Positions 1 to 7,404 of a stretch of DNA of 64,000 bases are shown here, in pieces; the stretch's first letter is position 1; every line of letters begins with the position of its first letter. The notes under the pieces are model-generated. The model did no database searches. It had not been told where the DNA came from and saw only the letters and a list, made by a program, of their open reading frames with translations. The translations under genes and the position numbers were made by a program. The stretch is from positions 558,001 to 622,000 of the forward strand of contig NZ_MEDO01000014.1 in the NCBI RefSeq assembly GCF_001724815.1, read 5' to 3'. Origin of the DNA: Arenimonas sp. SCN 70-307 (GTDB lineage: Bacteria; Pseudomonadota; Gammaproteobacteria; Xanthomonadales; Xanthomonadaceae).

Positions 1-92
1 CGGGCGGGCCGGATCCATCCCGGGGCGGCCGCCCGGCGATGCTAGCACCGCGTCGCGGGACGAATCCGCGCCGCCGGAACGTAGAACTCCCC

Positions 93-1301
93 ATGGCAAA
101 CATGACCCACCGATTCGCCTTGCTGCTGATTGCCGTCCTCGCCAGCCCGCCGGCGGCGGCGCTGGGCCTGCCGCTGCCCGGCCTGCCGCGACCGGTGGAC
201 GACGTGGTGCAGCCGGTGCTGGGCGACGCCACGCGACTGGCCGACGAGCGCGTGGCGCGCGTTCGCTCGCTGCTGCGCGCGCATCCGCGCGCGCTGGCGC
301 GCGACCCGCGCGGCGAACTGGTCGTGCGCGGCGAACTGCTGGCGATCGAGCCGGGACCCGAGGCCCTGGCGGCCGCCGGGTCGCTGGGCCTGCGCGTGCG
401 CGAACAGCGCGAACTGGCGCCGCTGGGCCTGCGCGTCGTGGTGTTCGAGGCGCCGCCGCGGCGTTCGCTGCGGCGACTGCTGCGCGGGCTTCGCGAAGCC
501 GATCCCACGGGCCACTTCGACTACAACCACGTGTACCTCGGCGCCGGCGCGATCGATGCAGCGCCCGACGAAACCTTGCCCGCCACCGGCGGGGAAGCTG
601 CGCGCATCGTGGGCCTGGTCGATGGCGGCGTGGATGCCGGCGTCGCCGCCGCGGACGCGCGGCGACTGCAGCGGCACGGTTGCCCGGAGGCGCCGGCCGA
701 TCCGCACGGCAGCGCCGTGGCGCGGCTGCTGCTCGAGGAACCGCGCGTGCAGCTGCGCGCAGCCGACATCTATTGCGGGCAATCGACCGGCGGCTCGGTG
801 CTCAGGCTGGCCGAGGCGATGGCCTGGCTGGCCAGCGAGCGCGCCACGGTGGTGAACCTGAGCCTGGTCGGGCCGGAGAACGCGCTGCTGGGGCGGCTCG
901 TGGAATCGATGCAGGCGCGCGGGCACGTGCTGGTGGCGGCCGTCGGCAACGACGGCCCGGCGGCGGCGCCGCTTTACCCGGCGGCCTACCCGGGCGTGAT
1001 CGGCGTGGCCGCCGTGGATGCGCGCGGACGCGCACTGCCCGAGTCCGGGCGCGGTGCGCATGTCGATTTCGCGGCGCTGGGCCTGTTCGAGGCGGCCGAC
1101 GCGGCCGGCAAGCCGCGGCGCTGGCGCGGCACCTCGTTCGCCGCGCCGCGGGTGGCCCGGCGCGCCGCGCTCGCGGTGGATGCGCCGGGGCCCGATGCCT
1201 TGGCCACGGCCATGCGCACGCTCGCGGCCGAGGCCGCCGACGCCGCGCCTGCCGGCCGCGACCCGGCCACCGGCGAGGGCGTGGTCGGCCCCACGCGCTG
1301 A
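93..1301 (+). CDS. Secreted subtilisin-like serine peptidase (S8 family)
   Basis: Serine endopeptidase of the subtilase fold, probably exported. From the ATG at 93 the protein has 402 residues and opens with a hydrophobic signal peptide ending near AAALG. The catalytic triad is visible in order: Asp177 in GLVDGGVD, His205 in DPHGSAV, Ser348 in GTSFAAP; the oxyanion Asn lies in AAVGNDGP. About 150 residues between signal and catalytic domain could be a pro-region. An upstream in-frame ATG at 39 would place a polar stretch before the signal peptide, so 93 (or 102) is preferred. Family known; substrate unknown. Confidence 0.85.
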   Translation: MANMTHRFALLLIAVLASPPAAALGLPLPGLPRPVDDVVQPVLGDATRLADERVARVRSLLRAHPRALARDPRGELVVRGELLAIEPGPEALAAAGSLGLRVREQRELAPLGLRVVVFEAPPRRSLRRLLRGLREADPTGHFDYNHVYLGAGAIDAAPDETLPATGGEAARIVGLVDGGVDAGVAAADARRLQRHGCPEAPADPHGSAVARLLLEEPRVQLRAADIYCGQSTGGSVLRLAEAMAWLASERATVVNLSLVGPENALLGRLVESMQARGHVLVAAVGNDGPAAAPLYPAAYPGVIGVAAVDARGRALPESGRGAHVDFAALGLFEAADAAGKPRRWRGTSFAAPRVARRAALAVDAPGPDALATAMRTLAAEAADAAPAGRDPATGEGVVGPTR

Positions 1302-1420
1302 AGCTAAGCGCTGGCTGAATGTTTCCCCGGCGCCGCGGATGCCCGGGATGGATCCGGCCCACCCGTTCGTAGACCCCTTCGAAGCCGCGGATCGTCCGCG
1401 GTGCCTCGAAGGAGTCGACC

Positions 1421-2233
1421 ATGAATCGCAAGCTGCTCGCTTCGGCCGTTTTCGCGGCCCTGATCCTTTCCACCAACGCCTCGGCCCAGTCCCTGGTCGG
1501 CGGCGTTTCCGGCTCGGTCAACGGCGCCGTCAACGGCACCCTCAACGGCCCCGCGGGTGGCCCGGGCCTGGGCGTGCGCGACACGCTGGGCGGCAGCCGC
1601 GAGATGGTGCAGGGCTCGTTGCTCGAGCGCCGCGCCGCGGTGCGCGCCGAGCGCGAGCGCCTGCGTGCCCAGCGCGAAGCCGCCGCGGCCGGCGCCACCA
1701 GCACGCTCGGTGGCGTGACCGGCCAGGCCGGTTCGCTGGCCTCGACGGGCGGCGATGTCGCCGCCAGCGCCGCCGCGACCGTCACCGCCCAGGCCGAGGG
1801 CAGCGCCAGCGGCGGTGGCCAGGCCGGCAACCCGGCCGAGGGCCTCGCCCTGCCGTCGCTGCCGTCGGCGCCCGCCGCGCCGGGCGTGCCGCAGGCGCCT
1901 GGCGTCCCGGAACTGCCGGCCGCGCCGTCGGCTCCGTCCGCGCCGACCGCCCCGGCCCTGCCCACCGCGCCCGGCCTGCCGGCGCTGCCGACCCTGGGCG
2001 GCGGTGGCGCCGACAGCGGCGAGGGCGATGAAGGCGGCGACCAGCCCGCCGAGCCCGCGCCGGCCCCGCGTCCGCTGCTGGGCGGCGTGCAGGCCGACGC
2101 CGGTGCGAACGCCGACGCCAATGCCGACGCGCAGGCCTCGGCCTCGCGCCAGGACGGCCAGGCCTCGGCCAATGCCAACGCCCGCGCGCAGGCCAACGCC
2201 AATGCCAACGCCCGCGTCTCGCGCGGCGACTGA
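1421..2233 (+). CDS. Secreted low-complexity Ala/Pro/Gly-rich protein
   Basis: Hypothetical protein of 270 residues with a clear signal peptide cut near ASAQS and a purine-rich RBS (GGAG) before the ATG. After a Gly/Asn-rich start comes an Arg/Glu-rich helical stretch (about residues 65-90), then a long Pro/Ala segment with repeated AP and LP units, an acidic Gly patch, and a C-terminal tail of repeated Asn-Ala and Asp-Ala dipeptides. There is no recognisable domain. It follows the subtilase on the same strand by 119 nt and ends at a strong terminator. A surface, matrix or spacer role is possible but not shown. Confidence 0.75.
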   Translation: MNRKLLASAVFAALILSTNASAQSLVGGVSGSVNGAVNGTLNGPAGGPGLGVRDTLGGSREMVQGSLLERRAAVRAERERLRAQREAAAAGATSTLGGVTGQAGSLASTGGDVAASAAATVTAQAEGSASGGGQAGNPAEGLALPSLPSAPAAPGVPQAPGVPELPAAPSAPSAPTAPALPTAPGLPALPTLGGGGADSGEGDEGGDQPAEPAPAPRPLLGGVQADAGANADANADAQASASRQDGQASANANARAQANANANARVSRGD

Positions 2234-2264
2234 CGCGCACGCTCCCCCGCGCTTGCGTCGTTTC

Positions 2265-2292
2265 GCCCGGGCTTCGGCCCGGGCATTTTTTT
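2265..2292 (+). terminator. Rho-independent terminator after the low-complexity protein
   Basis: Perfect 8-bp stem GCCCGGGC / GCCCGGGC with a TTCG tetraloop, followed after one A by seven T residues. It separates the first two genes from the borosin-like operon. Confidence 0.93.
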
Positions 2293-2356
2293 CGCGGGCG
2301 ACATTCCCCATCGCTTTCGATACGCTCCGGGCTCGGCAATCGGGGAAAGTCTGGGG

Positions 2357-3163
2357 ATGGAAAAGCCGGGAAGCCTGGCCTGCGTCGGCCTGGGGATGAC
2401 CCTCGGCGCCCACCTCACGCCGCGCGCGCAGGCCCACATCGGCCAGGCCGACGTGGTGTTCGTGGCCGCCTCCGATCCGCTGGTCGAGCTGTGGGTGCAG
2501 CAGATGCACCCGGACGTGCGCAGCCTGCAGCCGCTCTACGGCGAGGACAAGCCGCGCACCGACACCTACCGCGAAATGGTCGAAGCCCTGCTGGCCGAAG
2601 TACGCGCCGGAAAGCGCGTCTGCGGCGCCTTCTACGGCCACCCCGGCGTGTTCGCCCAGGCCCCGCACCGCGCCATCGCCCAGGCCCGCCGCGAAGGCTA
2701 CGAAGCGGTGATGGAGCCCGGCATCTCGGCCGAGGACTGCCTGTACGCCGACCTGGGCATCGACCCGGGCGAAACCGGCTGCCAGCACTTCGAGGCCAGC
2801 CAGCTGATGTTCTACCACCGCCGCATCGACACCAGCGCCTGGCTGGTGGTGTGGCAGCCCGGCGTGGCCGGCGACCGCGGTTTCCGTCGCGCCGCCACGG
2901 GCCCCGCGCATCGCCAGCTGCTGGTTGACCTGCTGGCCCGGGACTACCCGTTGGACCACGAGTGCCTGCTTTACGAGGCCGCCACCTTGCCCCTCCACCG
3001 GCCGCGCATCGAGCGGCTGGCGTTGGGTTCGCTCGCGGCGGCCCGTTTGACGGCACAATCCACCCTCGTGCTGCCGCCGGGCCGCAAGCTCGAGCGCAAC
3101 GAGGCGCTGCTTGCCCTCCTGGCGGAGCTCGACGAGGCCGAGGGGCTGGCCGGCGGCCACTGA
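2357..3163 (+). CDS. Borosin-type alpha-N-methyltransferase (split borosin, TP-methylase fold)
   Basis: Predicted SAM-dependent enzyme that N-methylates backbone amides of a precursor peptide. The 268 residues align well with the methyltransferase domain of fungal OphMA as I recall it: FYGHPGVF (about 92-99), PGISAEDC (121-128), a CxxFEAS segment and STLVLPP near the C-terminus. Tyr61, Arg67 and Tyr71 fall where OphMA has catalytic Tyr66, Arg72 and Tyr76; the position of OphMA Tyr63 is not Tyr. Unlike OphMA there is no fused core, so this is the split arrangement known from Shewanella SonM/SonA, and the next gene supplies the substrate. A cobalamin-pathway methylase is less likely given the context. 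Start ATG 2357 lies just after GGGGAAAG. Confidence 0.88.
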   Translation: MEKPGSLACVGLGMTLGAHLTPRAQAHIGQADVVFVAASDPLVELWVQQMHPDVRSLQPLYGEDKPRTDTYREMVEALLAEVRAGKRVCGAFYGHPGVFAQAPHRAIAQARREGYEAVMEPGISAEDCLYADLGIDPGETGCQHFEASQLMFYHRRIDTSAWLVVWQPGVAGDRGFRRAATGPAHRQLLVDLLARDYPLDHECLLYEAATLPLHRPRIERLALGSLAAARLTAQSTLVLPPGRKLERNEALLALLAELDEAEGLAGGH

Positions 3164-3191
3164 TCCATCCACCACGAAAGGGGAATTGAAG

Positions 3192-3491
3192 ATGTCGAAC
3201 GTGATTGAGTTCCTGGCGCGCCTGGGCGCCGACCCGAAGCTGGCCGCGCTCGAGGGCGAAGCCTTCGAGGCCGCCGTCGGCGAACTGGCCCTGGACGACG
3301 CCGCGCGCGCCGCCCTGCTGGCCCGCGATGCCGGCGCCCTGGGCGACCTGCTCGGCGGCCGCCCGAAGATGATCTGCATGCTGTTCCCGGCCGACGACGA
3401 CCAGAAGAAGGACGACGACCAGGACGACAGCGACGGCCCGCTCGACGACGAGCAGCCGCAGCAGTCCGTGCGCCGCGACGGCCTGCACTGA
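3192..3491 (+). CDS. Split borosin precursor peptide (binding domain plus core)
   Basis: Small protein of 99 residues, predicted substrate of the preceding methyltransferase. Residues 1-57 form a helical leader (EFLARLGADPKLAALEGE, then LALDDAARAALLARDAGAL) with the layout of a borosin binding domain as in SonA. GGRPK (about 55-59) links it to a short hydrophobic stretch MICMLFP (60-66), the likely N-methylated core, followed by a strongly acidic tail (ADDD, DDDQDD, DDEQ) and a basic end. The ATG at 3192 has a strong AAAGGGG RBS 8 nt away and lies 28 nt after the methyltransferase stop. The leader resembles the small helical LigA/Nif11-like folds, so homology alone might mislabel it. No maturation protease is evident nearby. 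Confidence 0.85.
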   Translation: MSNVIEFLARLGADPKLAALEGEAFEAAVGELALDDAARAALLARDAGALGDLLGGRPKMICMLFPADDDQKKDDDQDDSDGPLDDEQPQQSVRRDGLH

Positions 3492-3512
3492 CGGGCACCG
3501 GCGGGGACGACC

Positions 3513-5276
3513 ATGCGCCATTGGTTCGCCGCCGCCCTGGCCGCGGCGATGCTCTTCGGGGCATCGCCGCGCGCCACTGCGTCCCCGGCCTTCGAGGCCA
3601 TGCTGCGCCAGGCCGAGGCCGTGCGCAGCGCCGACCCGCAGCAGTTCAACGCGCTGCTGGGCGAACTCAACGCCAGCGTCGGCTCGGCGTCCCAGCGCCA
3701 GCGCGACGAGCTGGCCTACCTCAAGGCCTACCAGCTCTCCTATTCGGGCCGCTTCGACCTGGGCATCGAGGCGGCGCGCGAGCTCTTCGACCGCTCCGAG
3801 GACGCCAGCGTGCGCTTCCGCGCGGCCGCGCTGATGGTCAATTCCCTGGCCGTCACGCGCGACTTCGCCCAGGGCGTGCGCTACATGAACGAGATGCTCG
3901 CCCTGATCGACCAGATCGAGGACCCCGAGCTTCGCCACCACGGCTGGGCCGCGGCCGGCACCATCAGCAACTTCGTCGGCCGCCACGAGGACGGCCAGCG
4001 TTTCGCCGAGCTCATGCTCGCCGACCAGCCGAACCCGCGCACCGCCTGCTTTGCCGGCGCGCTGCTGCTTGAATCCCTGTTCGGCCAGCGCAAGCTGGCC
4101 GACCGCCCGGACTTCATGGCCGGGCAGATCGACCGCTGCATCGCCGCCGGCGAGCCGGTGATGACCAATTACGCACGCGCCTACCAGGCGCGCGTGATGT
4201 CCTGGCACGGCGACCGCAACGAGGCGGCGGCGCTGCTGCTGCGCCACCTGCCGGAGATCGAGGCGACGCGTTATCCGTCGCTGATCGGCTTCGTCTATTC
4301 CACCCTGGCCGAAATCGCCTTCTCGGGAGGCGACTACGCGCAGGCGGACAACTTCGCCCGCCGCTCCATCGCCCAGGCCTCCGGCATGGGCAACTCCGCC
4401 GCGCTGGTGGCCGCGCACCGCGTGCTCTACGAAGTGGCCCTGCAGCGCGGCGACAACGCCGCGGCGCTGGCCCACCACATCAACTTCGCCGCCGCCGACA
4501 AGGCCTACCTCGACGAAGTCTCGGCGCGCGCCCTGGCCTACCAGCAGGTGATGGCGGAGACCCGCGAGAAGGAGCAGGCGATCGAACTGCTCAACCGCGA
4601 GAACCAGCTGCTGCAGCTGCGCGAGCAGGCCTCGTCGCTGTCGGCGCGCAACAACCAGCTGCTGCTGGCGCTGCTGGCGGTGATGCTGGGCGCGCTGGGC
4701 GTCTGGACCTGGCGCACGCGGCGCTCGCAGCAGCTGTTCCGGCGCCTGGCCGAAACCGACGCGCTGACCGGCATCCCCAACCGCCTCAGTTTCAGCCGCC
4801 GCGCCGAGGAAGCGCTCACGCTCAGCCAGCGCAACCAGGAGGAGGTGGGCCTGGTGATGTTCGACCTCGACGAGTTCAAGTCCATCAACGACCGCTTCGG
4901 CCACGCCACCGGCGACTGGGTGCTGCGTGAAGTGGCGCGCGCCTGCAGCGAAGTCTGCCGGCGCCACGACATCCTCGGCCGCCTCGGCGGCGAGGAATTC
5001 GCCTTCCTGCTGGTGGGCTGCGACCTGGCTTCGTCGGTGGCGCTGGCGCAGGCCTGCCGCAAGCGCATCGCCGCCATCGACACCTCGGGCACCGGCCAGG
5101 CCTTCACCGTCACGGCGAGTTTCGGCGTGGCCGGCACCCGCGCCTGCGGCCATGACTTCCTGACCCTGCTCAGCCGCGCCGACGACGCGCTCTACCAGGC
5201 CAAGCACGCCGGCCGCGACCGCGTACGCACGCACGGCGCGGGCGATCTCGCGCTGGACGCCGCGGCAACGAACTAA
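3513..5276 (+). CDS. Periplasmic-TPR diguanylate cyclase (GGDEF)
   Basis: Makes cyclic-di-GMP from two GTP. The 587 residues comprise a signal peptide (about 1-23), a helical TPR-like sensor region (about 30-340), a coiled coil (about 340-385), one membrane segment (about 387-403) and a C-terminal GGDEF domain. The active-site motif is intact as GGEEF (492-496), with DALTGIPNR and FDLDEFKSIND before it. I see no RxxD inhibitory site before the motif. It begins 21 nt after the borosin precursor gene with its own GGGGAC RBS, so co-transcription is likely. The sensor may face the periplasm. What it senses, and whether the borosin product is involved, is unknown. Confidence 0.9.
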   Translation: MRHWFAAALAAAMLFGASPRATASPAFEAMLRQAEAVRSADPQQFNALLGELNASVGSASQRQRDELAYLKAYQLSYSGRFDLGIEAARELFDRSEDASVRFRAAALMVNSLAVTRDFAQGVRYMNEMLALIDQIEDPELRHHGWAAAGTISNFVGRHEDGQRFAELMLADQPNPRTACFAGALLLESLFGQRKLADRPDFMAGQIDRCIAAGEPVMTNYARAYQARVMSWHGDRNEAAALLLRHLPEIEATRYPSLIGFVYSTLAEIAFSGGDYAQADNFARRSIAQASGMGNSAALVAAHRVLYEVALQRGDNAAALAHHINFAAADKAYLDEVSARALAYQQVMAETREKEQAIELLNRENQLLQLREQASSLSARNNQLLLALLAVMLGALGVWTWRTRRSQQLFRRLAETDALTGIPNRLSFSRRAEEALTLSQRNQEEVGLVMFDLDEFKSINDRFGHATGDWVLREVARACSEVCRRHDILGRLGGEEFAFLLVGCDLASSVALAQACRKRIAAIDTSGTGQAFTVTASFGVAGTRACGHDFLTLLSRADDALYQAKHAGRDRVRTHGAGDLALDAAATN

Positions 5277-5595
5277 CCCGGCCGCTTCGGCCACTTCACT
5301 TTTTTACACGATGGCCGCGGCGGGACCTGGCCGCGGCGCGCATGGGCGCGCGTTGGATTTTCCACCGGAGGCATTCAGCGCGCGTTTCGTGCCGGCGTCA
5401 CGTTTTGCCTGGGAACTGTGACTGCCCACAAATCCAAACCGTGCTGCATCGCCGGTTTCGTCTGGAAGTGTGCGTGGGTTCCCACAGTGGGCAAGTGTGA
5501 TCCGTGGCGCATCAATCACTTACACCGCTTCCTAGACTGCTCTCCAACGGCCACGCACTCCCCCGATGCGGCCGGAACGCCAGCGGAGCAGGACC
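5277..5595. other. Intergenic region after the GGDEF gene
   Basis: About 320 nt without a convincing gene. It starts with a weak terminator candidate (5-bp stem GGCCG/CGGCC, six T residues at 5300-5305 some 7 nt downstream). Further on are repeated GGCCGCGG units (about 5315-5336) and a TAGACT -10-like hexamer at 5533-5538 without a clear -35. The rest probably holds the promoter and leader of the next gene. Confidence 0.4.
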
Positions 5596-5895
5596 ATGAA
5601 CATCGATCGCAAGCACGGCCCCGGCAAGTCCTTCCGCCTCGCGGCGCTTTGTGCGCTGGCCCTCGCGTTCGCGCAGCCGGCCCTGGCCCAGGGCGAGTTC
5701 GCCAGCGCGCAGCCGCAGGCGAAGGTGTCGGCCTCGGCGACGGTTTCGTTCCGCATCGTGGTGCGCGAGACGGTGCGCATGGACGCCCAGGCGCTGGTGG
5801 CCAACGTCGCGCCGCGCGACCTGCGCTCGCCGCCGCAGCAGCGCCAGGTCGACCTGCTCGACGGCATGCAGCGGGTCACGCTCGCCCGGCCCTGA
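5596..5895 (+). CDS. Small secreted protein of unknown function
   Basis: Unrecognised protein of 99 residues. A basic N-terminus and hydrophobic stretch ending in PALAQG form a good signal peptide, so export is likely. The mature part is short and contains a beta-like segment (VSASATVSFRIVVRETVRM) and no cysteines. The ATG at 5596 follows a GGAGCAGGA RBS. It lies alone after a 319-nt gap and 38 nt before the acetyltransferase gene. Signal peptide and RBS support it as real; no function can be assigned. Confidence 0.6.
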   Translation: MNIDRKHGPGKSFRLAALCALALAFAQPALAQGEFASAQPQAKVSASATVSFRIVVRETVRMDAQALVANVAPRDLRSPPQQRQVDLLDGMQRVTLARP

Positions 5896-5933
5896 GCCAC
5901 GCCATAATCGGGCGGCCCGCAACGGAGCCGCCC

Positions 5934-6458
5934 ATGCCCCATCCGCTTCCCGCATCGAACCGGCTGCGCCTGCGTGAACTGCACGCCGGCGACGCAGTCG
6001 CGATGCTCGCCCTGCTCAACGATCCCGATTTCATAGCCCACATCGGCGACCGCGGCGTGCGCACCGAGGCCCAGGCGCTGGCCTATCTCGAGGCCGGCCC
6101 GTTCACCGGCTACCGCGCGCACGGCTACAGCCTGTGGGCCGTGGAGGCCCTGCCCGGCGGCGAGTTCGCCGGCGTGTGCGGCCTGATCCGCCGCGACACC
6201 CTGCCCGACCCCGACATCGGCTACGCCTTCCTGCCGGCCTGGCGCGGCCGCGGCCTGGCGGCCGAGGCCGGGCGGCTGGTGCTTGGCCATGCCTTCGAGG
6301 TGCTGCGCCTGCCGCGGGTGCTGGCCATCGTCACCGAAACCAATGCCGCCTCGCGCCGCCTGCTCGAGTCGCTGGGCCTGCGTTCGCAGGGTCCGCGCGA
6401 AGTGGGCACCGAAACCTTGCTCGTCTACGCCATCGAGGCGCCGGCGCCGGGCGCCTGA
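5934..6458 (+). CDS. GNAT family N-acetyltransferase (RimJ/RimL-like)
   Basis: Acetyl-CoA-dependent N-acetyltransferase of 174 residues. It starts with the RLRLREL strand typical of the RimJ/RimL subgroup. The acetyl-CoA loop is visible as AWRGRGLAAEAG (about 103-114), followed by the NAASRRLLESLGL helix seen in members acting on protein or small-molecule amines. The ATG at 5934 is chosen because the longer frame upstream overlaps the preceding secreted protein. A CATAAT -10-like hexamer lies at 5903-5908. The substrate is not deducible. It converges on the HU gene across a shared terminator. Confidence 0.85.
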   Translation: MPHPLPASNRLRLRELHAGDAVAMLALLNDPDFIAHIGDRGVRTEAQALAYLEAGPFTGYRAHGYSLWAVEALPGGEFAGVCGLIRRDTLPDPDIGYAFLPAWRGRGLAAEAGRLVLGHAFEVLRLPRVLAIVTETNAASRRLLESLGLRSQGPREVGTETLLVYAIEAPAPGA

Positions 6459-6465
6459 AAAGAAA

Positions 6466-6497
6466 CGGGGCGGGTGCCGAAGCACCCACCCCGCGTT
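6466..6497. terminator. Bidirectional terminator between acetyltransferase and HU genes
   Basis: Stem of CGGGG and GGGTGC pairing with GCACCC and CCCCG around a CGAA loop, with one C/A mismatch. A TTTT run follows on the plus side and the AAAAGAAA before it gives a T-rich run on the minus side. It sits between two convergent genes. Confidence 0.8.
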
Positions 6498-6537
6498 TTG
6501 CCGATTCGCGCGCGGCTTGCGCGGCGAATCCCGGGCC

Positions 6538-6918
6538 TCAGGCCGCGGCGTCCTTGAGCTTCTTGAGCGGACGCACCTTCACCTTGACGGTGGCCGGCTT
6601 GGCGGCGAACCACTGCTCTTCCTTGGTGAACGGGTTGATGCCCTTGCGCTTGGGCTTGGCCGGCACGTTGACGACGGTGATCTTCAGCAGGCCCGGCAGG
6701 GTGAAGCTGCCCGCGCCCTTCTTGGAGACCGAACCGTGCACGGCGCCTTCCAGCGCGGCCATCACGGCGCGCACGTCCTTCGAGGCGACGCCGGTGGACT
6801 CGGCGATGTGCGACACCAGGCCCGACTTGGTCAGGGCTTCCTTGATCGGCTTCGGCGCGGCCGGCTTGGCAGCGGCCTTCGGGGCAGCCTTCTTCTTCGC
6901 AGCTTTCTTGGTAGCCAT
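6538..6918 (-). CDS. HU-family histone-like protein with Lys/Ala-rich N-terminal tail
   Basis: Nucleoid protein that bends and compacts DNA. The 126 residues consist of a 24-residue Lys/Ala/Pro extension and a bacterial HU-type domain starting at IKEALTKSGLV. The dimerisation helices and the beta-arm region (LPGLLKITVVNVPAKPKRKGI, NPFTKEE) are present; the usual arm motif GRNPxTG is altered to KGINPFTKEE. A second basic stretch (VKVKVRPLKKLKD) closes the protein. Tailed HU variants are familiar in Xanthomonads and are reminiscent of histone H1 tails. Single gene with its own promoter, convergent with the acetyltransferase. Confidence 0.93.
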   Translation of the reverse strand: MATKKAAKKKAAPKAAAKPAAPKPIKEALTKSGLVSHIAESTGVASKDVRAVMAALEGAVHGSVSKKGAGSFTLPGLLKITVVNVPAKPKRKGINPFTKEEQWFAAKPATVKVKVRPLKKLKDAAA

Positions 6919-6980
6919 TTTTGTTCCCGTGGTTCTGAATTGGGTTTTGGGGTGCCTTGGGATTCCCCTCCGGCACGCTG

Positions 6981-7009
6981 AATGTAGGGCATGGAACGGC
7001 TGCCGCCAA
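6981..7009 (-). promoter_or_regulatory. Candidate sigma-70 promoter of the HU gene
   Basis: On the minus strand TTGGCG (7004-7009) and TACATT (6981-6986) are separated by 17 bp, about 60 nt upstream of the HU start codon. Spacing is ideal and the hexamers match 3-4 of 6 consensus positions each. Confidence 0.5.
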
Positions 7010-7152
7010 GTGCAAAATCGCTTTAAAACCGGGTTTTTTCACCTGCGCGGACGAATGGTCGCCGCCGGCGTCCGGTCGGGGCCGTCGTTTGCGTATGCCC
7101 TGCCACCCCGGTTGGCTATCATCCGGGGCAGCCAATCCACGGAATCCCGCCC

Positions 7153-7404
7153 ATGAGCAACACCCCGCCCGACCGCCTCAGCGTCAATCCCCGCAGCCCG
7201 CACTACGACGAGGCGATCCTGGCCCGCGGCATCGGCGTGCGCTTCAACGGCATCGAGCGCAACAACGTCGAGGAATACTGCATTTCCGAGGGCTGGGTGC
7301 GGCTGCCGGTGGGCAAGTCGCTCGACCGCCACGGCAACGCCATGACCATGAAGGCCAAGGGCACGGTGGAAGTGTGGTTCCTGGACGCGGCGGACGCCGG
7401 TTGA
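7153..7404 (+). CDS. DUF3297 family protein
   Basis: Small cytoplasmic protein of 83 residues that matches the DUF3297 family along its whole length: PPDRLSVNPRSPHYDE at the start, GVRFNGIERNNVEEYC in the middle and a GNAMTMKAKGTVEVWF end. The biochemical role of the family is unknown to me; it is widespread in Gram-negative proteobacteria. It is the first gene of a tightly packed run with the TPR protein and the ABC exporter; its stop codon overlaps the start of the next gene. Confidence 0.92.
   Translation: MSNTPPDRLSVNPRSPHYDEAILARGIGVRFNGIERNNVEEYCISEGWVRLPVGKSLDRHGNAMTMKAKGTVEVWFLDAADAG

Noticed and set aside
93..1301. The subtilase as maturation protease of the borosin precursor
   Set aside because: It has a signal peptide while the methyltransferase and precursor do not, and a strong terminator plus another gene separate them. 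Possible only if the precursor is exported, for which there is no sign.
2415..5294. Very long open frame on the minus strand across the borosin and GGDEF genes
   Set aside because: Shadow frame of GC-rich coding DNA: low-complexity His/Arg/Gln-rich translation, no RBS or domain. The same applies to 27060-30083 (plus strand, opposite aceE) and to 51998-55297 (minus strand).
5418..5933. N-terminal extension of the acetyltransferase back to 5418
   Set aside because: The extension would overlap the small secreted protein in another frame and has no protein-like features; the family start fits ATG 5934.
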